Shown here piece by piece: positions 1 to 9,725 of a DNA stretch of 64,000 bases. This DNA is from Candidatus Zhuqueibacterota bacterium (GTDB taxonomy: Bacteria; Zhuqueibacterota; Zhuqueibacteria; Residuimicrobiales; Krinioviventaceae): contig JAFGKD010000071.1 in assembly GCA_016928775.1 (NCBI GenBank), positions 20,164 to 84,163 of the forward strand, read 5' to 3'. A program made the position numbers and the translations under genes. The notes beneath the pieces are model-generated. The model had not been told where the DNA came from. It did no database searches and saw only the letters and a program-made list of their open reading frames with translations. Position 1 is the first letter of the stretch. Every line of letters begins with the position of its first letter.

Positions 1-1178
1 GTGTCAAATTGTTTGACGGTCAATTTGGGAAAGGAAGATGGTATTTTGACAGCGACTGGATATCTCTCGACACCACAAAAAAGTATCTTTTTTATTCCTT
101 TGACCTGACGGCCGGCGGGCAGAATGCGGTCAATTTTGTCAATGGCCGGTTTTATTATTTTCGCTTGCAAATTAAAGATAATCAGGGTAATTTTAGCCAA
201 TACAGTGACACGCTGACCATCGTCCCTGACTGCTACCCGCCCAGTGATGTGACCTATTTGACGGTGAATCCCATGGCCAATGCGGATAACACCGTAGGCT
301 GGTTTGACATCACTTGGGGCGCGGCGAGTGATTTGACGAGTGGTGTAAAAAATTATCTGGTTTATCGAAAAATTGCTGATGGTGATTACATAGAAATTGC
401 CCAACCGACGGAAACCTGTTATGTGGACTCGTTTGCTGTTATTGGGTACAACAAAGATATAACGTATTTTATTGGATCTGAGGATCTGGTTGGTAATCGA
501 CGGACAGAATCAAAGCACAAATTTTCATCACGTTGTCAGGTGGCGCCAATTGTATACGATCTCTCATTTCAAAAGGAGGTTGACGGCGAAAGATACACAT
601 CTCGTCCATTTGAACACATAATTCTCGATTTGCCGCATTTTGATCTTAGCGATTCGCTCGCTAAGATCGTCCTCAGAATCAATGAATTAGATAGTGTTGA
701 ACCAGGTAATATAGCGGAACGAAACGATATTGGTTTCTTTTTACCGCAAAATGGTCTCTATTGTATAAAAGCAAGAGTTTTATTTGGAGACAAGTCGACG
801 AGTATGTGGACAGAGCCGCAATATATTACAAAAGTCCCAAAAGATAGTTTGGAAGCACAGAGTCCAGCGGGTTCGTCAAAAGAAAAGGACGTGATGGTTA
901 TTTCAAATTATCCTAATCCATTTAATATGGATACAAAAATAACTTTTAATTTACCACAGGATGCACACGTACTCGTCGAAGTATATAATGTTCAGGGGCG
1001 GAGAATTCGTGTGCTGAACGACGGATATCAAAGCCAAGGTCGACATAGCGTACATTGGGATGGGACAAATAATGCTGGAAATATTGTCGCCAGTGGTTTA
1101 TATTACTACCGAGTCAAGATCAAACCGGAAAATGAGTCGGCGATTGACAAAATTCAGAGTATGCTTCTGGTAAAATAG
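1..1178 (+). CDS. Secreted FnIII-like protein with C-terminal sorting domain (5' partial)
   Basis: The reading frame is open to the left edge, so the N-terminus and signal peptide lie outside the window; the TTG at position 9 is unlikely to be the true start. About 390 residues are visible. They include an FnIII-like segment (roughly residues 70-180, with VGWFDITWGA and NYLVYRK strands). The protein ends in a sorting domain: SNYPNPFN near residue 300, then VYNVQGRRIRVL and ASGLYYYRVKI strands typical of type IX/FlgD-like C-terminal domains. By family knowledge such proteins are exported to the cell surface or medium. It lies 37 nt upstream of a second giant secreted protein, so the two are probably co-transcribed. 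No catalytic motif is visible and its ligand is unknown. Confidence 0.85.
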   Translation, partial: VKLFDGQFGKGRWYFDSDWISLDTTKKYLFYSFDLTAGGQNAVNFVNGRFYYFRLQIKDNQGNFSQYSDTLTIVPDCYPPSDVTYLTVNPMANADNTVGWFDITWGAASDLTSGVKNYLVYRKIADGDYIEIAQPTETCYVDSFAVIGYNKDITYFIGSEDLVGNRRTESKHKFSSRCQVAPIVYDLSFQKEVDGERYTSRPFEHIILDLPHFDLSDSLAKIVLRINELDSVEPGNIAERNDIGFFLPQNGLYCIKARVLFGDKSTSMWTEPQYITKVPKDSLEAQSPAGSSKEKDVMVISNYPNPFNMDTKITFNLPQDAHVLVEVYNVQGRRIRVLNDGYQSQGRHSVHWDGTNNAGNIVASGLYYYRVKIKPENESAIDKIQSMLLVK

Positions 1179-1215
1179 TATTTAAAGGATCATCTCCACA
1201 AAAAAGAAAAAAATT

Positions 1216-4200
1216 ATGAAAAGATTTGGCACTCGGCATGTTTATATGCTGGTCGTATTTGGGCTTCATTTTCTGTGTTGGAAGATTGCGTTCTCGCAGC
1301 AGCAACAGTTAACATCTTTTTCTTCGAAGCAAGCACTCAAGCAGTTCATCCTGCAGGCAATTATTGATGCAAAGGATTCACGCCCGGATCCCGATCCCGA
1401 TGTACCTGTACCCCAAATGTGGAACGAGCCCAAAGTCACGGCAGGGAATTTTAACCATGTGTATTGGGATTTTTTTCCAGATACTGTTTATGTAGATTCT
1501 GATAGAATCGTACCTGTATATGTGCAAGTTGAGGCTGCGCTGGATACCTCTTTTTCATTTTCTGAGATTATCAAGGATACCACTATTGATGTTGATGCTA
1601 ATTTTGCCACGATAAAGAATTTGCCTATCAATGGTAATGGTGTGTATTACCGTGCCACACTCTGGTCTTTGAAAATACGATCCATCGGCGTACGTGAAAT
1701 TGCAATAAGCGACTATTCGGATACGCTTAACAGCACACAAGATACTGAACCTCCGACTTTAAATGGTGATCTCATCGTAATCCCAGGTGAGAATGATAAC
1801 GGTAAAAATGGATGGCTGACCGTCAATAAATTCAGCATAAAATATGGCCAAATTGATGATTCATTGGCCGGTATTTCAAAAGTATTTCTTCATGGTGATC
1901 TGGATACAGTCGGAACGATTTTTGCAGGGAATCAGCAAGGAGATACAGGGCCGAAAGTTATACAAGGCGGTACTTTCACGCTTAGAAAAAGTGATGGAGT
2001 CCATAATTTCCAACTTGGCTCTATTGATGCTGCATATTCTCCCGTTCAAGTCGACCGGATATTTGATATACTTGGAAATGAAGATGGTACTCTTGCTTTA
2101 GATTCAGTCAAAATTGATACAAAAAAGCCGATATTTGATCCGGTACAAATCACGTTACCGATCACCCCAAAGAACAGGGAAATAATTATACCCATTACGG
2201 ATGTCCTTTCGGGTGTCGATACGTCAGCCACAATTATCTCTTTTGATCCGGCGCTTCCCGGCGAATATACTGTTAGAAAAGAGTTCGTTGGACAAACGTG
2301 TAATGCAACTATACGTATCACCAGTCTCAGTGTCAACATGACATCGATGCTAAAAGTTGAAACAATAGATATTGCGGGTAATCCCGCCGATACCACCATG
2401 AGTATCCAGTTCCGTTTCGATCCTCCGGAACTGCGATCCTTTCGGATGGTGGATCTGGATTTTGAAAATGCTGATACCTGCCTGACACCCGCTGCCAAAT
2501 ATACGGACAGCACCTGGGTTCGGTTGGATAGTTTCGAACTTGCGCCAGGAGACTCTGCAAAGGATATGCGTATCACCGTCCAGGCTGGCAGGGAGAGGAG
2601 TGGCAATGTAATCAAACCATTTCCACTCGGTGCAGACGGCAGCCTGGTCTTTAATCTTCTGGAACCGTTGTCCGGCGCACCTCTTCCGAACGGCGCCAAA
2701 GTGAATGTCCAAATCGCGGCGATTGATAAACATGAGAACGAGCAGATTGAGAATGTACCGAATAACTCGATTTATTATTTTGATCAGCCACCGGTTTTTG
2801 ATTTTGTCGTACAAGATCCGAATCCAATCGCGCAAAACCCGCGCAACGGCGCTGAACCCGGTTGGACAAATGATAGTAAAGTGCTTGTGAAAATGACTTC
2901 TCCGGATTCGGCTTTTTTATATAAAATCAGCCGCCTGGAGCCGGCACTTCCGGAGCCGACCTGTCGAAACGCCGATTCGCTCACTTTTTATTATGAATTT
3001 CCCGATCCGGCGCAAGATGGTTTATGGACATTTCAATATCAGGTTCGAGATTCCGCCGGCAATGCTTCAGTCGGAACACCGTTTGATATTACCCTGGATA
3101 CTTTTATTGAGGATATAACAGCGGACGACTTTGTCGTGCTCGACCGAACCAGCCTGATAGAAGAATGCACGAACGATAGTTTAGTTTATGTTGTGTTTTT
3201 GAGACAAATCGAAGATTTGTCGAGAATTGTGGTGAATGATATTCCCTATCAAAATCCTTCGAATGATACATTAACCGTTCCTAACGATAGCAATGGTTCA
3301 TTCACCTTGTCCATTGTTGATTTTGCCGGCAATGAATCGGTCCGGGATGGGAAGAATTTGAGTGATACTTTAGCGCCTGTAATAGATTTAAGCCCGGTCA
3401 AAGACATCTATTCCTCAAAGGATGTAAAAGAAGGAACACTGCCCATTGTGTTCAAATTGAGCGATCAGTGTTCCGGCGTTGATACGTCCTCTATCATTGC
3501 TGTAATCCCGGGTTTGAATAAAGTGGCTCATAGATTGATTTACAATGAAATGAGCCAAGCTTGGACTGATACTGTTTGGTTTGATAATTTACCGGAGACA
3601 ACCCAAAATATTACGCTTAGTGTAACAGCTTTAGATGAAAAAGGTAATGATACGACCAGGACCAAAGCATTCAAATATATTCCCGAATCCGGAAAGGTTA
3701 CGGCTTTTTTTATTGAAGATTTGAATTTGCGTGATAATATCTGTCTGCTACCGGACTCATCATACACGAATAGTACAGTCATCTATTTAGATAGGTTCGA
3801 GTTCAAGAATGGTATTGCTCCTGATTCTTTAATGATTTCTGGAGACGACGATACTGTCGCCATCCCCTATTCAACACCGCCAATCGAATTTGATCTGGCG
3901 TTGGTGCAAAATGATTTTATTTCCGGACAACTTGGTAGTATCACCATTAATGGATTCGATGCCTTGAATGAGCAAAACGATGGCCCAACGCAAACGTTCA
4001 TTTTTGATGACGTGACTCCAATATTCGATTCCCTGGTCGTCCGGGATTTAAATCCAGTAGATAATGATGTAAATCGCCGCAACGGCGCTTATCCCGGTTG
4101 GACCAATAATCAAAAAGTTTGGGTCACTATCTATACAGACGCATCGGATTTGTACAATATCAAACGGTTAAATCCGACCGAACCTGATTCGTGTCGAAAT

Positions 4201-7200
4201 GCTGACTCGCTGGCGTTCTATTACACATTTCCGAGTCAGGATAACAGAGAATGGGCCTTTGATTATCAGATCGGTGATTCCGCCGGCAACCTCGGCACCA
4301 CACCACCGTTCATCATGAACCTCGATACAACTGTACCGGTGGTTACTGAAGCGGATTTTATCATCCTGGACCGATCGTCACTTCGGGAAGAATGCACCAA
4401 TGACACCCTGGTTTATGTGATCTACCAACCCGAAATACCGCAGGAGAATATATCGAGAATTGTGGTGAACGATCATGTGTTTTTCGCTGAGGCCAATGAC
4501 ACGTTGACCGTTCCCAACGACCGAAATGGCGCCTTTCAGCTGTCGGTTGTTGATTCTGCGGGCAATGAAGCTCTTGCCGCCAATAAAGATCTCAGCGACA
4601 AAAGTCCACCTTTCATCGATCTGTCACAGGTGGATTCTGTCTATTCCTCCCCCGATTTTGATCCGAATATTGAGATTACGATTGAATTTCGCGATCTGTG
4701 TGCCGGCGTCGATACGTCATCGATTATTGTTGAGATGGATGCGCTGGAATTGGTCGGGCGCACAATAACAAGCAACGATCCTCAAAATCGCAATGTAGAA
4801 TTGACAGCATCGTTTGGTCCGCGTCCCGAGAAAGACGATACAACAAATATGTTGTCAGTTTATGTCCGGGATATGGAAGGACGAGATACAACGAAAACAA
4901 AGCGGGTGGAAATTCGTGTTGAAGCGCCACGGGTTGTTGATTATCGTATTCGAGACATCAATTTGAATGACGCTATTTGTCTGGTACCGCATGAATCTTT
5001 TACCAATAGTGCGATGGTGCAACTTGATTCGTTCCAGTTTGAACCGGGGGACGAAAAAGCGGATTCGCTTGTGATTATCGGAAAGGATAGGAAGGTCGTA
5101 CTCAAGTATCAGGAACCGTTACCGCCTTTTGATCTACGAGATGTTATATATAATATCAACCGCGTCGATACATTGGAGCTGGTGATCAAGGGTAAAGACA
5201 ATATTAGGCTGGGCAATGTACAAGCTGACAGTGTGTTACGAACCGTTTATTATGACAGCTTGATCCAGGCGGACATAGCGGTTTTCGTTTCCGATCCGAC
5301 ATCTGCGGATAATGATTCCGTTTACAGAGCTTTTCCCGGCTATACTAACGATGATGCCGTTCACGTTGTTATCAACTCCTCAGATCCGGCTGACCTTTAT
5401 CTTATTCAGCAGTTGAGTCCGAAATCTGATTGCGGCGATACCAGCCTGATGGATTATTACTTTACATTTGAAGAATTGTCAAATGGCGACAAGATTTTCG
5501 AATATTTGGCAGGAGACTATGCCGGAAATATATCAAACATGGCGCTTGATACCATAAAACTCGATACGTCGATTACTCCGATCAGCGAATCTGATTTTGA
5601 GTTATCCTATGATGAGGAACGCCGCGACCGGGAACGCGAGTCGGATTCACTGTTCATTAAAATAAAGTATTTATTTCCAGATGATGCAAATCGTGATCTC
5701 TCCCGATTTTTTGTGAATGGAAAATTAGATACAGCTGATATCAATGGTGCGGTGACAGTTTCTGCGCTCTCACCGATGTTCACGATAGCTATCATCGACA
5801 GCGCCGGTAACAAATCCAATACCATCACAAAACAATTTGATGTGATCCCGCCGGAATTATTGTCGTTGACATTGAGCGATTTAAAAGAGGAACCCTTTCA
5901 TGCAGCGCCTTCTTTTACAAACAGCGTTCAAGTCAATCTGGAAATTACCGCAACGGATAGCGGCGGGAGCGGATTGTTCTCTTTATACATTGATGGTGAT
6001 GTCGAAGAGGTGTTTGTCGAGGAAGATGGCTGGTTAGCAGCGCCGGTTGAGGTGCCGAACGTCAATGATAGTTCGCATTTTCTTATCAAGCTGACCGAAG
6101 CGCCGAACGGTGTTTTGACACCCAAACAGGTTCGATGTCGTGTTTTTGATGGCGAGCACAATTACAGCCGTTACGATTCGACATCGATCAACTATATCAA
6201 ACAAGAAGTGTCCGCGAATATAATTACGCAATCGGGCACTGATACGGAAATTGTCTCTGAAACCGAACTGATTGAAAGTTCTATTTGGCAGATGAAAGTC
6301 TGCTATAATATGGGCAATCCTGATCTGGCATGGAGAATTTTGACGGGCAATTCCGTAAATCCCGAAGACACTGTGATTACTTTTATTGACGAATTAACGT
6401 GCATTTCTTCGGGATCTGATATCTGTTGCGATTCGGTTAAATTCAAAGTCAGGGATAAATCTGTCAGCTATGCTTACGTGTTTGACAAAGCGGGCAACAA
6501 GAATGATTCGGTGTTCGTCAATATTGACATACAGGTGCCGCCGGAGATAAGGCTCACATTATACGATCCGGTAGAATTTCCATCATTTAATTCCCCATTA
6601 GACTCACTTCCGGAGGGCGATGTTGCCCGGTCAGATAGTTTGTACACCAGTGATGCATCAAATTTTGTCGTGGCTTATGCCAAAAAAATAAAAGGTGATT
6701 GGCAAAAAATCAAATTTGCCTCCCTGGACTCTGGAAAACTGGATAGATCATCATGGCTGCCGGTGGCTGATTCGACAAAAATAATAGATTTACGAACGCT
6801 TGATTTACCTGATGAATTCAAGAATGCTGGTGATACGACGGATTATATGAGATATTATGTCCGGGTGATGAATGCAGCGGGTGATAGTACAACGGCATCA
6901 GCTCAGATCATCTTTGATAATGAACCGCCTATATTAACAATGGGTACCAAAGACTATGAGCCCATTGTCGCCATCGAAAATGGCTATACCTACACGTTTG
7001 GTTTTGACAGCAGTGATACGGGACCCGGACGTGTTGCAGGCATGGTGGTGAAAGAGCACATTGTCGATCCTGATCAAGGCCTGGACAGTACTTCCTACAC
7101 GTATATCGATCTCAAGAGACAGGAACCTTCTATTGAATTGATGGAACACATCGGATTACGAAAGATAACGGTATTTCTCGTAGATAACGCCGGTGTGGAT

Positions 7201-7635
7201 CAGAACAGGTCAGAGTCCGATGATGATTTTGTTCAAACCGAATTGAGAGACAGAAATTTAACACAATTCAGACATCCAAGCAAATCAGTGGAGTTTAATG
7301 TTCGTCTTGATCACCGTGTGTTTTCAAATTATCCCAATCCGTTTGATCCCAAAGACGGTCCAACGTTTTTTACCTTGCCGATAGCAATTGAAGATGGTTC
7401 GAAAACAACGGTATCAATATCAATCTTTGATCCTTTTGGTAATCTGGTATCGGAAAAGCATGTGGAATGTGACAAAAGTTTTAATGACGGTATGGCGAAC
7501 ACTGAGTTGAGCTGGGACGGCAAAAATGATATTGATAAGGGTAAATTTGTAGCCAACGGGGGCTATATTTGTGTGATCAATGTGCATGATACCGGAGAGC
7601 AATTCATACGCAAAATAGCTGTGATCAAAAAATAG
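1216..7635 (+). CDS. Giant secreted Ig-like repeat protein with C-terminal sorting domain
   Basis: This 2139-aa protein starts at ATG 1216 with a signal peptide (basic start, hydrophobic core, cleavage near AFSQ). The body is built of beta-rich Ig/cadherin-like modules rich in Asp and Thr, including repeated DSAGN motifs typical of bacterial Ig-like surface proteins. A unit of about 410 aa occurs three times plus one partial copy: each begins like DLNL..ICL.P...TNS (near nt 2455, 3718, 4958, and a partial near 5876) and contains a PGWTN motif and an EECTND motif. The last ~100 residues are a sorting domain (SNYPNPFD, then WDGKND and GGYICVINV). No enzyme motif is seen, so an adhesin or surface-layer/stalk role is inferred. 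It precedes the PorV-like gene and the ExbBD-type operon, which suggests it could be cargo or partner of that machinery. Confidence 0.88.
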   Translation: MKRFGTRHVYMLVVFGLHFLCWKIAFSQQQQLTSFSSKQALKQFILQAIIDAKDSRPDPDPDVPVPQMWNEPKVTAGNFNHVYWDFFPDTVYVDSDRIVPVYVQVEAALDTSFSFSEIIKDTTIDVDANFATIKNLPINGNGVYYRATLWSLKIRSIGVREIAISDYSDTLNSTQDTEPPTLNGDLIVIPGENDNGKNGWLTVNKFSIKYGQIDDSLAGISKVFLHGDLDTVGTIFAGNQQGDTGPKVIQGGTFTLRKSDGVHNFQLGSIDAAYSPVQVDRIFDILGNEDGTLALDSVKIDTKKPIFDPVQITLPITPKNREIIIPITDVLSGVDTSATIISFDPALPGEYTVRKEFVGQTCNATIRITSLSVNMTSMLKVETIDIAGNPADTTMSIQFRFDPPELRSFRMVDLDFENADTCLTPAAKYTDSTWVRLDSFELAPGDSAKDMRITVQAGRERSGNVIKPFPLGADGSLVFNLLEPLSGAPLPNGAKVNVQIAAIDKHENEQIENVPNNSIYYFDQPPVFDFVVQDPNPIAQNPRNGAEPGWTNDSKVLVKMTSPDSAFLYKISRLEPALPEPTCRNADSLTFYYEFPDPAQDGLWTFQYQVRDSAGNASVGTPFDITLDTFIEDITADDFVVLDRTSLIEECTNDSLVYVVFLRQIEDLSRIVVNDIPYQNPSNDTLTVPNDSNGSFTLSIVDFAGNESVRDGKNLSDTLAPVIDLSPVKDIYSSKDVKEGTLPIVFKLSDQCSGVDTSSIIAVIPGLNKVAHRLIYNEMSQAWTDTVWFDNLPETTQNITLSVTALDEKGNDTTRTKAFKYIPESGKVTAFFIEDLNLRDNICLLPDSSYTNSTVIYLDRFEFKNGIAPDSLMISGDDDTVAIPYSTPPIEFDLALVQNDFISGQLGSITINGFDALNEQNDGPTQTFIFDDVTPIFDSLVVRDLNPVDNDVNRRNGAYPGWTNNQKVWVTIYTDASDLYNIKRLNPTEPDSCRNADSLAFYYTFPSQDNREWAFDYQIGDSAGNLGTTPPFIMNLDTTVPVVTEADFIILDRSSLREECTNDTLVYVIYQPEIPQENISRIVVNDHVFFAEANDTLTVPNDRNGAFQLSVVDSAGNEALAANKDLSDKSPPFIDLSQVDSVYSSPDFDPNIEITIEFRDLCAGVDTSSIIVEMDALELVGRTITSNDPQNRNVELTASFGPRPEKDDTTNMLSVYVRDMEGRDTTKTKRVEIRVEAPRVVDYRIRDINLNDAICLVPHESFTNSAMVQLDSFQFEPGDEKADSLVIIGKDRKVVLKYQEPLPPFDLRDVIYNINRVDTLELVIKGKDNIRLGNVQADSVLRTVYYDSLIQADIAVFVSDPTSADNDSVYRAFPGYTNDDAVHVVINSSDPADLYLIQQLSPKSDCGDTSLMDYYFTFEELSNGDKIFEYLAGDYAGNISNMALDTIKLDTSITPISESDFELSYDEERRDRERESDSLFIKIKYLFPDDANRDLSRFFVNGKLDTADINGAVTVSALSPMFTIAIIDSAGNKSNTITKQFDVIPPELLSLTLSDLKEEPFHAAPSFTNSVQVNLEITATDSGGSGLFSLYIDGDVEEVFVEEDGWLAAPVEVPNVNDSSHFLIKLTEAPNGVLTPKQVRCRVFDGEHNYSRYDSTSINYIKQEVSANIITQSGTDTEIVSETELIESSIWQMKVCYNMGNPDLAWRILTGNSVNPEDTVITFIDELTCISSGSDICCDSVKFKVRDKSVSYAYVFDKAGNKNDSVFVNIDIQVPPEIRLTLYDPVEFPSFNSPLDSLPEGDVARSDSLYTSDASNFVVAYAKKIKGDWQKIKFASLDSGKLDRSSWLPVADSTKIIDLRTLDLPDEFKNAGDTTDYMRYYVRVMNAAGDSTTASAQIIFDNEPPILTMGTKDYEPIVAIENGYTYTFGFDSSDTGPGRVAGMVVKEHIVDPDQGLDSTSYTYIDLKRQEPSIELMEHIGLRKITVFLVDNAGVDQNRSESDDDFVQTELRDRNLTQFRHPSKSVEFNVRLDHRVFSNYPNPFDPKDGPTFFTLPIAIEDGSKTTVSISIFDPFGNLVSEKHVECDKSFNDGMANTELSWDGKNDIDKGKFVANGGYICVINVHDTGEQFIRKIAVIKK

Positions 7636-7772
7636 CAACTTGAACAGCACCCTGGAGTTTGCAGCCAAGAAGGAACTATCAAAAATTCATGTTTGATCCC
7701 GTATATAAAACAGCAAGCACCCTGATTCACCTTAAACCGAATCGTCCGTGCCATGAATAACGAGTTGAGTTT

Positions 7773-9668
7773 ATGCAGAAAAAAATGAAAAATTATCTTT
7801 TGATCTTGAGCATCCTGTTGTTTATGAGCAGTCAACTAACGGCGCAGACAGGCGATGCCGGCCAGCCGGGCGAATTCCTGCGCTACGGCGTCGGCGGACG
7901 TGCGCTCGGCATGGGACACGCCTTCACCGGCTTGGCCGATGATGCGAGCACTATCTATTACAATCCCGCCGGATTGATGAACGTGCCGCGCAAAGAGTTC
8001 ACGTCCATGTATACCAATCTGTTCCTGGACTCGCGCTACACCTATGCCGCCGTCGCCCTGCCGCGCACATTTGTCGGACCGCACAATGCCGTTGGCCTCG
8101 GCTGGGTCAATTTGGGCATGACCGGTTTCGATCAGCGCAGCGACAACAATATATCAGAGGGCAGCTTTGATTTTTACCAGCAGGCCTTTCTGCTCTCCGG
8201 CGCGCGCGAGTTCGTCTCCACCTGGGGCGTGCTGAACTATGGACTGAACCTCAAGATCATCAACCAGGCTTTTCCGGGCTATAGTTCCGATACTGGCAAT
8301 AGTGGTTGGGGATTCGGCGCTGATCTCGGCGCAACATTTCGTCCGATCAATTTTCCGCTTTTCCGCTTGGGCGTTTTTGAAGATTTTTTTACTTTGCGTC
8401 GCATTATGCCGCTGCAAATTGGTGTTTCGTTACAAAATGTCTTGCCGCCGCGCGTCGGAATTGGCTCGGGCGAAAAAGATCCCTATCCTTTTGTTTTGCG
8501 TTTTGGCGCCAGCTACAGTCTGTTGTTCGGCAACTGGCGCGCGAATATTGTGTACGATCATGAGCGATTCAAAGACCGCAAAGCCGGCAACTTTATGGGC
8601 GCCGAAGCACTTGTGCCGTCACCGTTTCAGGGATTTTATCCCAGTCTGCGCGCCGGATATAATTCACGCACCAAAGCGCCCAGCTTTGGCGGCGGCGTGA
8701 AACTGGATTATCTGACTAACGCGGCAATACGCATTGACTTTGCCTATACCCTCAAGCCGCATGAAGCGTTGGACAACGATTTTCGGCTCTTTTTGGCCGT
8801 CGATTTTGGTCAGCATTATGATCATGCTTATTTTTACGATCGTGCCTTGCGCGGAGAAACCGAGCGGCAACAATTGGCGGCACATCTGCAGGTGATCACG
8901 CGTTATCCGAATGACAATGTACCGACCTCCGCCGAACTGCTGGGCACCGAGCTCGATACCACCAATGCGGTGCATTATTTTCGCCTGATCGGCGGATTGC
9001 GGTTAGCCAATAAATATTACTATCAGGCCATTGAAGCGCTCAAGCGGAATCGAATTGCAGCCGCTAAAAGTGAGGCGAAAAAAGCGATTGACGAGTATAC
9101 ATCCGCGATCACCGGCGGCAGAGAAATCACCGAGAATGAATATATGAATTTCGCCGAGTGCCTGATTATCGATGAACAATACGCCCAAGCCTCTGATCTC
9201 TATTTGCCCAGGGTGACGACGCCCTCGTTGCGGCGCCATTACCTGGCCGGCGTTTGTTACCGCTATCAAAACAAATGGAGTGAAGCTGCCAGGGAATTTG
9301 AATCTGCGGTGGAAGCAGGTCAGCAGGATAGCAAGAGCATGCGCGCGCTATCATTCCTGGGTTTGGGTCAAGCCCGCATGCAATTGGCCGAATATAATAA
9401 AGCGATCAATGCGTTCGAGACCGTCACCAGGCACTATTATGCCAATCTGCACCCCGATTATCCGCGCTATCCGGCATATGCTGATGATGCGGACAGAAAT
9501 ATTCACAACATTGCCGATGATGCCCAGTTCTGGATTGCCGAGTGTTATGAGCGAAGCGGCGAAAAACTGAAAGCGCGCAATGCGTATGCGAAAATCAATC
9601 GATTTTATCCGTTCTCAACTCGATTGGAGGCAGCGAACGATAAAGTGACGACATTGCTCAAGGACTAA
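7773..9668 (+). CDS. PorV/UPF0164-like outer-membrane barrel with C-terminal TPRs
   Basis: The 631-aa product has a signal peptide (hydrophobic LLILSILLFM, cleavage near LTAQ). An N-terminal barrel of about 340 residues carries the PorV/PorQ/UPF0164 signature GVGGRALGMG...DDASTIYYNPAGL. Residues ~390-631 are helical TPR-like repeats (for example AAREFESAVEAG and KAINAFETVTRHY). PorV proteins are outer-membrane shuttles of type IX secretion that bind C-terminal sorting domains; the TPR extension suggests an additional periplasmic or surface docking role. The start at ATG 7773 could instead be ATG 7785, which changes only four residues. It sits 57 nt before the ExbB-like gene and after two sorting-domain proteins, so a transport or assembly role in that locus is inferred. 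Confidence 0.85.
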   Translation: MQKKMKNYLLILSILLFMSSQLTAQTGDAGQPGEFLRYGVGGRALGMGHAFTGLADDASTIYYNPAGLMNVPRKEFTSMYTNLFLDSRYTYAAVALPRTFVGPHNAVGLGWVNLGMTGFDQRSDNNISEGSFDFYQQAFLLSGAREFVSTWGVLNYGLNLKIINQAFPGYSSDTGNSGWGFGADLGATFRPINFPLFRLGVFEDFFTLRRIMPLQIGVSLQNVLPPRVGIGSGEKDPYPFVLRFGASYSLLFGNWRANIVYDHERFKDRKAGNFMGAEALVPSPFQGFYPSLRAGYNSRTKAPSFGGGVKLDYLTNAAIRIDFAYTLKPHEALDNDFRLFLAVDFGQHYDHAYFYDRALRGETERQQLAAHLQVITRYPNDNVPTSAELLGTELDTTNAVHYFRLIGGLRLANKYYYQAIEALKRNRIAAAKSEAKKAIDEYTSAITGGREITENEYMNFAECLIIDEQYAQASDLYLPRVTTPSLRRHYLAGVCYRYQNKWSEAAREFESAVEAGQQDSKSMRALSFLGLGQARMQLAEYNKAINAFETVTRHYYANLHPDYPRYPAYADDADRNIHNIADDAQFWIAECYERSGEKLKARNAYAKINRFYPFSTRLEAANDKVTTLLKD

Positions 9669-9725
9669 TTGAGAGAAATCAAGCGGACAAATAGTACATT
9701 TGACATAAAACCGTAGGAGGGTTCT

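Noticed and set aside
2046..2699. 217-codon open frame on the - strand
   Set aside because: It is antisense to the repeat protein, with the low-complexity composition expected of a shadow frame.
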